Assembly (NCBI GenBank): GCA_025929455.1
Contig: JAICMB010000042.1
Span: forward strand, 1-12,451
Direction: 5' to 3'
Source of the DNA: Bryobacteraceae bacterium
Lineage (GTDB): Bacteria > Acidobacteriota > Terriglobia > Bryobacterales > Bryobacteraceae
Length of the DNA: 12,451 nucleotides
Shown here one piece after another: positions 5,654 through 12,439 of the stretch (positions within the stretch are counted from its first letter, which is position 1; every line of letters starts with the position of its first letter). The position numbers were made by a program, and so were the translations under genes. Under the pieces are notes generated by a model, which did not search any database, was not told the origin of the DNA, and worked only from the letters and a program-made list of their open reading frames with translations.

Positions 5654-7395
5654 GCGCCGCCTCCGCCGTACTCCATCGTCACATCGACGCGCGCCTCGCC
5701 CCCGTGCTGCGCCGCCCCGCCGTACTGCTCTTCGCCCATTTTTTCCGCCGCTTCTTCGATTCAGATCTGGTTGCGGGAGAAGGCGACAACACGCTCGGCA
5801 TCGGCGGCGTTTTCGCGCTGCTCGCCGTGCCCGGCCTGCTCATCCCGCTTTTTCTGTTCGACAAGTATTCCACTCTGCGCTGGTATTTCCTGCACCGCAA
5901 AGTCGACCCCTGGGCGCAGGCCGTTCCCGACATGTACCTCTTCGTGAACCTCGCGATGGTGCTGGCGGGCATGCTCGCCGTGCTCAAGTGGGACTCGCTG
6001 TTTCCGGACCGCCGCGATATCGCCAATCTCGGCGCCCTCCCGATCGGCGCCACGCGCGTGCTCTACACAAAAGCGGCCGCGTTAGGAGTGTTCGTGTTCG
6101 CGGTCGTCCTCGATGCGAACGCCGCTCCGACCATCCTGTTTCCCGGCGTGGTCCTCTCGGCGCACCCCGACATGCACGGTGCCGGCTCCCTATTTCTGTC
6201 GCAGGCCGTCGCAGTCCTGTCTGGTTCTTTATTCACCTTCTGCGCGTTCGCCGCCATTATCGGTTGCCTCATGGTTGTCGTTCCGCAATCAGGGTTCCGC
6301 ACCGTCTCACGCTACGCGCGCGTGCTGTCGATGGCGCTACTGTTTGGCGCGCTGTGCACCACCACGGCCGTCCAACCGCAACTCGCCCGCATGCGGCCGG
6401 ATTCGATGCTGCGCTTCATGCCGGCGGTGTGGTTTGCCGGCCTCGATCACGCCTGGGTTGGCAAGGGAGGTGCGCCGGTGCTGGCCGCAACAGGAGACTG
6501 GGCTCTGCCCGCCCTGGCAATTGCCGCTGCGCTGGCCGTTGTTTCCTATGTAGTGGCCTACAGGTGGTTCTATCTGCGCATCCCCGAGAACCCCGATGTT
6601 CCACGTTCCGCGGCTGGCCTGCTGGGTCGGCGCTTTTGGTCTGCTATTGGTAACGTGTTGTCCGGCCCGCCCGCCGAGCGTGCCGCCGTCCGGTTCGCGC
6701 TCGCCACCCTGTCGCGCAGCGAACGGCACTGGATGGCGATGGGCGCGATGCTCAGCTTTGGAATAACGGTAGCTGCCGGAGCCGCCGCGGCCGCGCGAAT
6801 CCACGCGAACGGACCCGATGCCATCGCGCTCTCGATTCCCTTGATCGTGGTCTTCTTCGTCGTAGCCGGCCTGCGCTACGTCTTCGACATGGCCGCGGAA
6901 CTCCGCGCCAACTGGGCATTTCAAATAGCCGCGCCGCCCACTACGCAAACCGCCGCCACGGTCTGCCGCATCATTATGCTGTTATCGCTTGCCCCCGTGC
7001 TGCTGGCGACCCTCGCCGTCAGCGCTTTTTTATTCGGAATCGCGCTCGCGCTGGAACACACCGCCTTCGTCGCACTCGCCTCCGTAAGCCTCGTCGAAAT
7101 CGCGCTCCTGTGCTATCGCAAAATCCCGTTCACCTGTGCCAAAGCACCCGGCAAACACAACGCCGCCGCGCCCTTCGCCGTATTCTTCATCGGCTTCTTT
7201 CTGTTCTCCTACAACCTCGCCGATCTCGAGCGCTGGCTGCTGGACAATCCTGTACGATTCGCGGCCGGCCTCTGCGCGCTCGCCGCCCTGTGGCTCTGGC
7301 TCCGTCGCTACGCCCACGCGCAGCTTGCGGAAGCCGGACCCGTCGAGTACGAAGAAGAGATCGAGCCCGCCATACGCACGCTCGGGCTTGGGTAA
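5650..7395 (+). CDS. Large integral membrane protein, probable ABC-2 permease subunit
   Basis: This 581-residue polytopic protein is translationally coupled to the ATPase by an ATGA overlap, which is the main reason to call it the permease. Hydrophobic stretches occur throughout, for example IGGVFALLAVPGLLIPLFLF near residue 55, a segment near 95-110, several between 145 and 320, and more between 360 and 540. I count at least ten. It is about twice the length of a standard six-helix ABC-2 permease, so it may be a fused or duplicated permease, with a break around residues 310-350 where the soluble RIPENPDVPRSAAGLLGRRF linker lies. No named domain motif is recognisable. The C-terminus is acidic (EYEEEIEPAIRTLGLG). 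The ATPase plus a single large permease suggests a two-gene exporter, with two copies of each chain or one fused chain per complex. Confidence 0.78.
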   Translation: MSAASAVLHRHIDARLAPVLRRPAVLLFAHFFRRFFDSDLVAGEGDNTLGIGGVFALLAVPGLLIPLFLFDKYSTLRWYFLHRKVDPWAQAVPDMYLFVNLAMVLAGMLAVLKWDSLFPDRRDIANLGALPIGATRVLYTKAAALGVFVFAVVLDANAAPTILFPGVVLSAHPDMHGAGSLFLSQAVAVLSGSLFTFCAFAAIIGCLMVVVPQSGFRTVSRYARVLSMALLFGALCTTTAVQPQLARMRPDSMLRFMPAVWFAGLDHAWVGKGGAPVLAATGDWALPALAIAAALAVVSYVVAYRWFYLRIPENPDVPRSAAGLLGRRFWSAIGNVLSGPPAERAAVRFALATLSRSERHWMAMGAMLSFGITVAAGAAAAARIHANGPDAIALSIPLIVVFFVVAGLRYVFDMAAELRANWAFQIAAPPTTQTAATVCRIIMLLSLAPVLLATLAVSAFLFGIALALEHTAFVALASVSLVEIALLCYRKIPFTCAKAPGKHNAAAPFAVFFIGFFLFSYNLADLERWLLDNPVRFAAGLCALAALWLWLRRYAHAQLAEAGPVEYEEEIEPAIRTLGLG

Positions 7396-7701
7396 TTCTT
7401 AGGAGCGCTACCGCCGCCCATCTGCAAAATCCGCACCGCCATTTCCTTCCAACACACCTCTCCCACTGCTCACAATTCGCAATGTCCGCGCCTCGACAGC
7501 GCATGATGCGTTTCCCGGTTCCAGACTGAAAACATTCAGGCAAGCGGACCGGCGCCCGCGGATGGCCGTTTTACGCCGAGGCTTCTCTGGTCAGGGGGTC
7601 CCGTCGGGTGAGCGCGCGAACAGCGGGAGAGCTTCGATTGCCGCGGCCACCGCTCGTCGGTCTGCACCCGCAGACTACAGCGAAGCCGCGCGCGCTGCCT
7701 G
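7396..7701. other. 306-bp intergenic region with one hairpin
   Basis: No convincing gene is seen on either strand. The only clear structures are a GTCTGC/GCAGAC hairpin at 7660-7675 (6-bp arms, ACCC loop) and a weak CTGAA/TTCAG hairpin at 7526-7539. Neither is followed by a T-tract. The region separates the ABC operon from a convergent small gene on the minus strand. Confidence 0.5.
7660..7675. repeat. Short perfect hairpin
   Basis: GTCTGC-ACCC-GCAGAC forms a 6-bp perfect stem with a 4-base loop. It lies between convergent genes and could help terminate transcription or be a remnant of a palindromic repeat, but it lacks a T-run and does not share the TTGTCAA core of the other repeats here. 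Confidence 0.4.
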
Positions 7702-7920
7702 TTATTGAACCGTTGGCGGCGTAGCCTCCCCGGCCTTGCCCTGCGGAGGGTCCAGCCGCGCCATCAGCGCCCGATGCTCGGCAATCGTCTTTTCCAGCTT
7801 CTGGCCGAAGCTGAGAATCTTAGAGAATGCCTTTGCGGAATAGAGTTTGCGCAGTTCGGCGTCGGGTAGGTCCGGCGGTTGCTCGTCAGTCAGCATTCGC
7901 CACGCCGTACGCACGTCCAT
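7702..7920 (-). CDS. Small hypothetical protein (72 aa)
   Basis: I do not recognise this protein. It is hydrophilic and mixed-charge, beginning MDVRTAWRMLTDEQPPDLPDAELRKLY. A helical middle (AFSKILSFGQKLEKTIAEHRALMARL) has heptad-like leucine and isoleucine spacing and could form a short coiled coil, and a Pro/Gly-rich tail ends TPPTVQ. There is no signal peptide or membrane segment. The amino-acid composition looks like a real protein rather than an antisense shadow, and no better reading exists on the other strand. The Shine-Dalgarno before ATG 7920 is poor. It may be the tail of a minus-strand group with the sparse region upstream. Confidence 0.55.
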   Translation of the reverse strand: MDVRTAWRMLTDEQPPDLPDAELRKLYSAKAFSKILSFGQKLEKTIAEHRALMARLDPPQGKAGEATPPTVQ

Positions 7921-8186
7921 ACGGGCGATTGTGCCACACGCACCGGAGACTTATTGGATGCTTGCCTGCAACGCATCGGCGGCCGGCTGGATGGCTCTGC
8001 TCGATTTGTCATCCTTGAGCCGTGCACTGCGGCTAACTTGACAACCGCCGAAGTGACCGCCATCGGCCGCGAACCCGCCTCCCACAATGCCGCGGCAATC
8101 TGCGTCGGCTCGGCGGGCGTCATTCCGCCAGCCGCCGCAAATGCGCGTCGCGCGCAGCCGGCGAAGCATCCTCAATCAAGCGCGAC
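7921..8186 (-). other. Possible decayed coding stretch, unassigned
   Basis: Three short minus-strand readings follow one another in different frames: an LIEDASPAARDAHLRRLAE segment just after the small secreted gene, a frame from ATG 8123 (MTPAEPTQIAAALWEAGSRP) that overlaps the first by ATGA, and a frame ending SSRAIQPAADALQASIQ just before the 72-aa gene. Each looks locally protein-like but none gives a complete plausible protein. This is compatible with a frameshifted remnant. It may equally be chance open frames in GC-rich DNA. Confidence 0.25.
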
Positions 8187-8501
8187 CTACTCGAGCGCGA
8201 TACTCTCGACCGTAATTACGTCGCCGTCCGCGGTCCCGGTAACCTTCGCCTTCAGATCCTTATCCTTCGAGGACTTCTTCAGTGCGGCGAGCGCCTTAGC
8301 GTTTCCCTGCTCGTCGAATTTCAGAAATTTGCCATCCGCGGTTACGAGCGCGAAACCGCTCTTGGCGCAATCGAGCGCGCACTCCCGCGTGTGGCTGGCC
8401 AGATCCCGGCCCTTGCACATAACGTCGACTACCGTCCCAGACCACGTCTCGGCAAACCCGCAGACGCAAAACACCGACGCTGCCACGATAAGCTTCTTCA
8501 T
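8187..8501 (-). CDS. Small exported protein with a Cys/His cluster
   Basis: This 104-residue protein starts with a typical signal peptide: MKK, a hydrophobic core to about residue 16, and probable signal peptidase I cleavage after GFA (17). The mature part is about 87 residues. It contains C29-x7-H37-x3-C41-x3-C45, an arrangement that could bind a metal or form a disulfide. A beta-rich C-terminal half follows (FALVTADGKFLKFDE, KAKVTGTADGDVITVESIALE). I recall similar short secreted proteins of unknown function being common in Acidobacteria, in which the GKF/VTG segments look OB-fold-like. The start at 8501 is chosen for the signal peptide; the frame continues to 8729 but that part lies antisense of, and overlaps, the serine hydrolase gene end. 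It lies 31 bp downstream of that hydrolase on the same strand and may share its transcript. Confidence 0.78.
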   Translation of the reverse strand: MKKLIVAASVFCVCGFAETWSGTVVDVMCKGRDLASHTRECALDCAKSGFALVTADGKFLKFDEQGNAKALAALKKSSKDKDLKAKVTGTADGDVITVESIALE

Positions 8502-8532
8502 ACGCTTTATTCTGGCACGAAGGCTTCCGAAC

Positions 8533-9729
8533 TCACGATTTCCCAGCGCGGTCGCCATACTCCCAGCCATAAGGTACGCCGGTGTCGCCGAGAATGAACC
8601 GAACCAGGTCGGCGAAGCCAGCCTCGGAGCGAACATCGTTCGATAGGATAACGGCGCAACGTTGACTGGCCTCAATGCAAACCATGGTATTTGCGGTTTG
8701 ACCATCATGGCCGCCCTTATAAAACCCATGGCCTTGCGGACCGTCGAAGACTACGACACCGAGGCCGGCGTACAAGTCGCTACGCTGCTGAGTTGCCGGT
8801 GCATCAGGCGCGAAAATCGGGAACTGATGGGCCGTTGTGATATGCAATTGCCGCTTCGTCATCTCGGCGCGCGAGGCCGCGCTGAGGCCGTCGCCGCGGA
8901 CCAGGGCGGCAGCGAATTTCGCTATGTCGGAAATCGTCGTGTCCATTGAGCCTGCCGCGCGGACCTTGCTGCGCTGGTCATGTTCCTGCACCTGCCCCTT
9001 ATCGTTCCAGCCGTCGGCGAGATTCGCCGCGAAATCATTCCGCCACACCAGGCTGGTGCGCGTCATTCCCAGCCGCTTGAAGTTGGCGTTGGTCAGATCG
9101 CCCACATCGAGTCCGAGTCCCTGCGCTGTCCGGCCGTGTTCGATGACGAACTGCAACAAAATTATGCCTTCACCGGAGTAGCTGTAGCGCGTGCCCGGTT
9201 CGAAATGGATGTGGAGCTTCTGGTCGGGCTCGATGAACCAGAAATTGCTGAAGCCCGTCGAATGGGTCAGGCACATACGCGGTGTGATCTTTTCCCACCG
9301 CGAATCGCCGGCCAAATCTTTATATGGCCCGTGCTTGTCCGGGAAAACCGGATCGGGCCCATAGCTCGGCAGCGGCTCATCGAGATCATCCTTGATCGGT
9401 ACATCGAGCTTGAGTTTGCCTTGATCGACCAGTTGCATCACCGTGTATGCGAACACCGTTTTGGTGAGCGACGCGCCGTACATGATGGTGTTCGTGGTCA
9501 GCGGATCTCCTTTGGCGTCACGGACGCCGTAGGCGTGGACATAACCAACCTTGCCGTGATCGATAACCGCAACGGCCATGCCCTTGGCATGAGTCCGAGT
9601 CATGATTTTACGCACTTCGGCGTCGATGGCTGTGCCGCTCGGTATGGTCTGCGCGACAGCGGCGATGAGAAGACATGAGGCAGGAATAAGCACCGCGAAA
9701 AGCCGAAGAAGCATCCGAGTCGTTTGCAT
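8533..9729 (-). CDS. Exported serine hydrolase, class C beta-lactamase/penicillin-binding fold
   Basis: This 398-residue protein belongs to the beta-lactamase-related (class C/D-alanyl-D-alanine carboxypeptidase-like) serine hydrolases. The catalytic SxxK is S87-L-T-K90 in YGASLTKTVFA. LTHSTGF (154-160) and FEPGTRYSYSGEG (176-188) follow, the latter giving the Tyr motif as YSG instead of YSN. KGGHDG near the C-terminus stands in for the KTG motif. A signal peptide spans about residues 1-26 (RMLLRLFAVLIPASCLLIAAVAQT), placing the enzyme in the periplasm or outside. I chose ATG 9729 because of this signal and AAGGAA about 9 bases upstream; the frame is open to 10002 but the extra 91 residues are low-complexity and contain repeat copy B. 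Family members include esterases, peptidases and amidohydrolases; true beta-lactamase activity is unlikely to be inferred from this sequence. Confidence 0.9.
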   Translation of the reverse strand: MQTTRMLLRLFAVLIPASCLLIAAVAQTIPSGTAIDAEVRKIMTRTHAKGMAVAVIDHGKVGYVHAYGVRDAKGDPLTTNTIMYGASLTKTVFAYTVMQLVDQGKLKLDVPIKDDLDEPLPSYGPDPVFPDKHGPYKDLAGDSRWEKITPRMCLTHSTGFSNFWFIEPDQKLHIHFEPGTRYSYSGEGIILLQFVIEHGRTAQGLGLDVGDLTNANFKRLGMTRTSLVWRNDFAANLADGWNDKGQVQEHDQRSKVRAAGSMDTTISDIAKFAAALVRGDGLSAASRAEMTKRQLHITTAHQFPIFAPDAPATQQRSDLYAGLGVVVFDGPQGHGFYKGGHDGQTANTMVCIEASQRCAVILSNDVRSEAGFADLVRFILGDTGVPYGWEYGDRAGKS

Positions 9730-9899
9730 TGTGGTGTTTCCTTCAGGGGTGATTTCGGAACCGCGGGCGCACACGCTCGCGCAGCCGAAACCGAAAATGT
9801 TGCGGGCACGTAGAAGTTGCGGGCGAGCGCGTCTGGGTGACCAACCGTCAACTCGGGCATGGGTTAAAGGAACTGCGGTCTCGGGAGTCAGCGCGGGGC

Positions 9900-9956
9900 A
9901 TCGTGCGGCGGTGGACGAGGCGGATTTGGCAACCCGCCGCAGGCTGACCGCCTGCC
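9900..9956 (-). repeat. REP-like tandem palindrome element, copy B
   Basis: Read on the minus strand this is GCAGGCGGTCAGCCTGC, then GGCGGGTTGCCAAATCCGCC, then TCGTCCACCGCCGCACGAT. It aligns base for base with copy A at 4730-4785 apart from one extra base and scattered substitutions; the 19-base tail differs at a single position. Substitutions in one arm of the first palindrome are only partly compensated (GCAGGC still pairs with GCCTGC, with a shortened stem). It lies 30 bp after the PaiB-like gene's stop and 171 bp before the hydrolase start, pointing toward it. Confidence 0.78.
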
Positions 9957-9986
9957 TGACGTCGGACCGTCGGCGCGGGGAAATTC

Positions 9987-10625
9987 CTAGCGCCGGTTCC
10001 ATCGCTCCACGATTTTCGCAACCATAGCCGCGCTGTCGTCTCGCAGCGCGTTCAGGCCCTCAAGAATGCCTTCGCGGTCCGCTTCCGGGCGGTTCTGGCT
10101 CATTTTCCATTTGCCTTCGAGCCGCCGGACTTCGATCTCGATGCCCACGATTGCGCGCGTCATATTATCGACGTAATCGGCCGGCGCGTCCGCGACGGAC
10201 CACGGCTCCGCGAAGCCTTGCTCGTGAAAATCGGTGAGTTCGTTCAAATGCGCCAGCAGCCACTCACGGTCTTCGTGCACGCACGCAGTTCCGTACGCGT
10301 GCACCACGGCGTAGTTCCATGTGGGCACAACTTTGCCGGTTTCTTGTTTCGTCTGATACCAGGACGGCGATATGTAATGATGGGGGCCCGCGAAAATCGT
10401 CAGGACCTCGGCGGCGTTGGCCAGCGCGCGCCACTGCGGATTCGCGCGTGCCATGTGACCGCGCAAAACGACGGGAGCGTCCTCCCGCGCATCGAGCAGC
10501 AGCGGTATGTGCGTGGCGGCTAATCCGTCCGGCCCGCTGCTGACCACCGCCGCCAGACTCTGCGCGCGCATGAACGCGTAAAGAACGTCAACCCGTTCTT
10601 CTTTAAACTCGCGTGGCGTGTACAT
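9987..10625 (-). CDS. PaiB-type FMN-binding protein (putative negative transcriptional regulator family)
   Basis: This 212-residue protein matches the PaiB family from end to end. It starts MYTPREF and carries THIPLLLD (38-45), GHMARANPQW (56-65), FAGPHHYISPSWYQTK (78-93) and KVVPTWNY (98-105), the signature stretches of the split-barrel FMN-binding fold. Bacillus PaiB is reported to repress sporulation and protease genes, but many family members are probably flavin-dependent enzymes, so the regulator label is inherited rather than shown. The length is slightly over 200 residues, as usual, and no helix-turn-helix is visible. The start codon has only a weak AGG before it. The gene is divergent from the Hfq-like gene across 145 bp, and the hydrolase downstream is separated by a 257-bp gap containing repeat copy B, so the two are probably separate units. 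Confidence 0.93.
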   Translation of the reverse strand: MYTPREFKEERVDVLYAFMRAQSLAAVVSSGPDGLAATHIPLLLDAREDAPVVLRGHMARANPQWRALANAAEVLTIFAGPHHYISPSWYQTKQETGKVVPTWNYAVVHAYGTACVHEDREWLLAHLNELTDFHEQGFAEPWSVADAPADYVDNMTRAIVGIEIEVRRLEGKWKMSQNRPEADREGILEGLNALRDDSAAMVAKIVERWNRR

Positions 10626-10676
10626 CTGAACCTAAGGATACGCCGTGGCGCGGTTGCCTCGATGCCCTCGTTATGG

Positions 10677-10696
10677 TTCAATAATGCTCAGTTGAA
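10677..10696. promoter_or_regulatory. Small dyad in the PaiB / Hfq-like divergent intergenic region
   Basis: TTCAA (10677-10681) and TTGAA (10692-10696) form a 5-bp dyad with a 10-base spacer in the AT-richest part of the 145-bp gap. The position suits a shared operator or promoter for the two divergent genes. The arms are short, so chance is possible. No clear -35/-10 pair can be assigned. Confidence 0.25.
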
Positions 10697-10770
10697 ATCT
10701 GATGCGCCGCCGGACCCGACACGCGCTCTAACCGGCCCGTCAGGACTTATTCCGTCCAGGAGTTCGTGCC

Positions 10771-11073
10771 GTGGAGACCGTCAATCGGAAACTGATTCGT
10801 CCGTCGCTGAACGACCTAAAGGACCATATGAATCGCCACTCCCCCAATCCCCACACAAAGAAAGGCTCGCCTCCCGACCAGACCAACGCTGAGAATTTTT
10901 ACTACATCAAACAGATGCAGTCGAAGACTCCGATGATCATTGTGCTGCGCGACGGAGAAACGGTGGAGGGCGTGATTGAGTGGTACGACAAGACTTGCCT
11001 GAAGGTCAACCGCGAGGGCCAGCCCAACCTGCTGGTCTATAAACCCAACATCAAATATATGTACAAGGCCTGA
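10771..11073 (+). CDS. Divergent Hfq-like Sm-fold protein
   Basis: This 100-residue protein starts at GTG 10771 with AGGAG 8 bases upstream. An N-terminal basic tail (about 1-40, [19 protein letters not shown]) precedes an Sm domain. Residues 43-80 ([17 protein letters not shown], then [15 protein letters not shown]) match Hfq Sm1 around [21 protein letters not shown]. Residues 87-94 (LLVYKPNI) match Sm2 MVYKHAI. Differences from E. coli Hfq are marked: Tyr25 becomes V58, Gln41 K74, Phe42 T75 and His57 P92, and the loop between Sm1 and Sm2 is about two residues longer. Lys56 is kept as K91. I recall Acidobacteria having Hfq homologues of this kind. A post-transcriptional RNA-binding role is plausible but RNA specificity is probably different. 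It is followed 11 bp later by a sugar-kinase-type gene. Confidence 0.85.
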   Translation: METVNRKLIRPSLNDLKDHMNRHSPNPHTKKGSPPDQTNAENFYYIKQMQSKTPMIIVLRDGETVEGVIEWYDKTCLKVNREGQPNLLVYKPNIKYMYKA

Positions 11074-11084
11074 CCGCGCGATCG

Positions 11085-12035
11085 ATGCGCCTGTTCCTTG
11101 GCGTAGACGGGGGACAGTCGAGCACCACGGCCTTGATCGGCGATGAGACCGGCCGCGTGCTGGGCTATGGCCAGGGCGGTCCGTGCAATCACGTCGGCGC
11201 GGCGGAAGGCCGTGCGAAATTCACGCGCGCGATCGAGGAGTGCCTGGGCGCAGCCTGCGCGGAGGCCGGTCTCGAGTACGGCGCTGTTCGTTTTGAATCC
11301 GCGTACATGGGCTTTAGCGGCGGACCCGCGGACAAGCAGCCCATCCTCGCCGAGATGCTACAGACCGCGCACCTGGCTGTGAGCGATGACGCGTTGATCG
11401 CGTTGAGCGGCGCCACGGCGGGCGCGCCGGGGCTCATTGTCATCGGCGGCACCGGCTCGATCGCGTTCGGACGCAATGCAGGTGGACGAACCGCGCGCGC
11501 CGGAGGCTGGGGCTATATCTTCGGCGACGAGGGCGGCGGCTTCGATATTACGCGTCAGGCGTTGCGGGCGGCTTTGGAATTTGAGGAAGGCTGGGGACCG
11601 GCTACGTCGCTGCGCTCTGCCCTGCTGGAGGCCACGGGTGCACGCGATGCGAACGAGTTGATGCACCGGTTTTACACGACGGAGTTTCCCCGGCCCCGCA
11701 TTGCGGCGCTTTCCAAGCTGGTGGACACGGCCGCGTCGGCCGGTGATGTGTGCGCGCGCGATATTCTGACGCGGGCCGGCCTCGCGCTGGCTCGTTTCGG
11801 CGAGGCGGTGCGATCGCAGCTTTTTACTACGGACGATAAACCGCGCGCCTGCTATATCGGCGGCGCGTTTCGTAGCAGCGTGCTGCGCGCGCAGTTCACG
11901 CAGGCCATGGAGGCAAAAGGTGCAATCGTTACGCCGCCTAGCTATGGACCGGCAGCGGGCGCGCTGATCGAAGCGTATCGCGCCGTTATGCCGGCGCCGG
12001 AACTGCATGGGGCGCCGCTGCTTGAGAAGTCGTAG
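11085..12035 (+). CDS. BadF/BadG/BcrA/BcrD-type ATPase, probable N-acetylglucosamine kinase
   Basis: This 316-residue cytoplasmic protein has the actin-like ATPase fold. GVDGGQSST (6-14) is the phosphate-1 motif, VSDDALIALSGA (99-110) supplies the likely catalytic aspartate (D101 or D102), GGTGSIAFGRN (121-131) is the phosphate-2 motif, and GGWGYIFGDEGGG (140-152) is the stretch typical of N-acetylglucosamine kinases. YIGGAF near residue 262 fits the adenosine motif. It lacks the cysteine pairs of the activators of 2-hydroxyacyl-CoA dehydratases, so sugar or amino-sugar phosphorylation (GlcNAc to GlcNAc-6-phosphate, as in cell-wall recycling) is more likely than an activase role. The gene follows the Hfq-like gene by 11 bp, probably as one operon, although the upstream Shine-Dalgarno is weak. 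A hairpin follows its stop. The exact sugar is inferred. Confidence 0.87.
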   Translation: MRLFLGVDGGQSSTTALIGDETGRVLGYGQGGPCNHVGAAEGRAKFTRAIEECLGAACAEAGLEYGAVRFESAYMGFSGGPADKQPILAEMLQTAHLAVSDDALIALSGATAGAPGLIVIGGTGSIAFGRNAGGRTARAGGWGYIFGDEGGGFDITRQALRAALEFEEGWGPATSLRSALLEATGARDANELMHRFYTTEFPRPRIAALSKLVDTAASAGDVCARDILTRAGLALARFGEAVRSQLFTTDDKPRACYIGGAFRSSVLRAQFTQAMEAKGAIVTPPSYGPAAGALIEAYRAVMPAPELHGAPLLEKS

Positions 12036-12049
12036 GACTCAGAAAGGAT

Positions 12050-12086
12050 CGCGCCCGGCCGCTTGGTTTGCTCACGACCGGGCGCG
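12050..12086. terminator. Hairpin between convergent kinase and ClC remnant, possible terminator
   Basis: CGCGCCCGG at 12050-12058 pairs perfectly with CCGGGCGCG at 12078-12086, a 9-bp GC stem with a 19-base loop. It begins 15 bp after the kinase stop and about 18 bp after the ClC remnant's stop on the other strand. No T-run follows on either side, so it is at best a weak or Rho-assisted terminator. Confidence 0.45.
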
Positions 12087-12103
12087 CGTGATTAGAAGGC
12101 TGT

Positions 12104-12439
12104 TTAGCCATTTCGGAACTGCTGAGCTGCGCGGGCACGCAGCGCCCATGGACGAGCGGCGTGGGCGGAGGCGGTGACGCCACCTTCGCCCTTGGGGGTG
12201 GGGACGCGGTAGCCGGCCAGAACCTCCAAGAAGAAGTGGGTACAGAGTCGCAGCGCCTCGTAGAAGGCGACCGCGCCGAGACCTGCAATGGCACCGATGG
12301 TGATGCCAAGGACGATCCAGCGCTGGAGGTAGGAGGAGGAACGGATCCAGCGCCCAAGCGCAGCAGCGATGCTGCGAGCGTTGACAGAGGGGCTGGGGCG
12401 CGGCGCCCCGGCGAGCGACTCGGTTTCTCCCTCGTTCAC
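12104..12439 (-). pseudogene. Truncated ClC-family chloride channel, N-terminal part only
   Basis: The frame starts at GTG 12439 with GAGGA seven bases upstream and ends at TAA after 111 residues. Residues about 37-88 match the beginning of bacterial ClC chloride channels: a polar tail, then LQRWIVLGITIGAIAGLGAVAFYEAL (first membrane helix) and LCTHFFLEVLAGYRVPTPKGEGG, the loop that precedes the helix beginning RPW. After RPWAL the expected LPLV-type helix is replaced by RARAAQQFRNG and a stop. A complete ClC protein is usually 400-800 residues, and no further ClC coding sequence is visible in any frame; only 68 bp separate this stop from the intact convergent kinase gene. I interpret it as a gene cut short by a deletion or rearrangement. 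A short functional peptide is possible but unlikely. Confidence 0.75.

Noticed and set aside
5454..6653. 399-aa plus-strand frame overlapping the ABC ATPase and permease
   Set aside because: Arg/Ala/His-rich without hydrophobic pattern, and the overlapping frames encode a recognisable ATPase and a coupled membrane protein.
7945..8040. Plus-strand segment LLDACLQRIGGRLDG as an amidase fragment
   Set aside because: The resemblance to amidase N-termini is a few residues only, with no start, no GGSSGG motif and no continuation.
8502..8729. Upstream extension of the small secreted protein
   Set aside because: It overlaps the end of the hydrolase gene in another frame and would bury the signal peptide.
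8533..9729. Calling the hydrolase an antibiotic-resistance beta-lactamase
   Set aside because: The motifs are those of the broad class C-like serine hydrolase family with YSG and HDG variants; most such proteins are esterases or peptidases.
9730..10002. 91-residue extension of the serine hydrolase
   Set aside because: The ATG at 9729 has a good ribosome binding site and starts a signal peptide; the extension contains repeat copy B.
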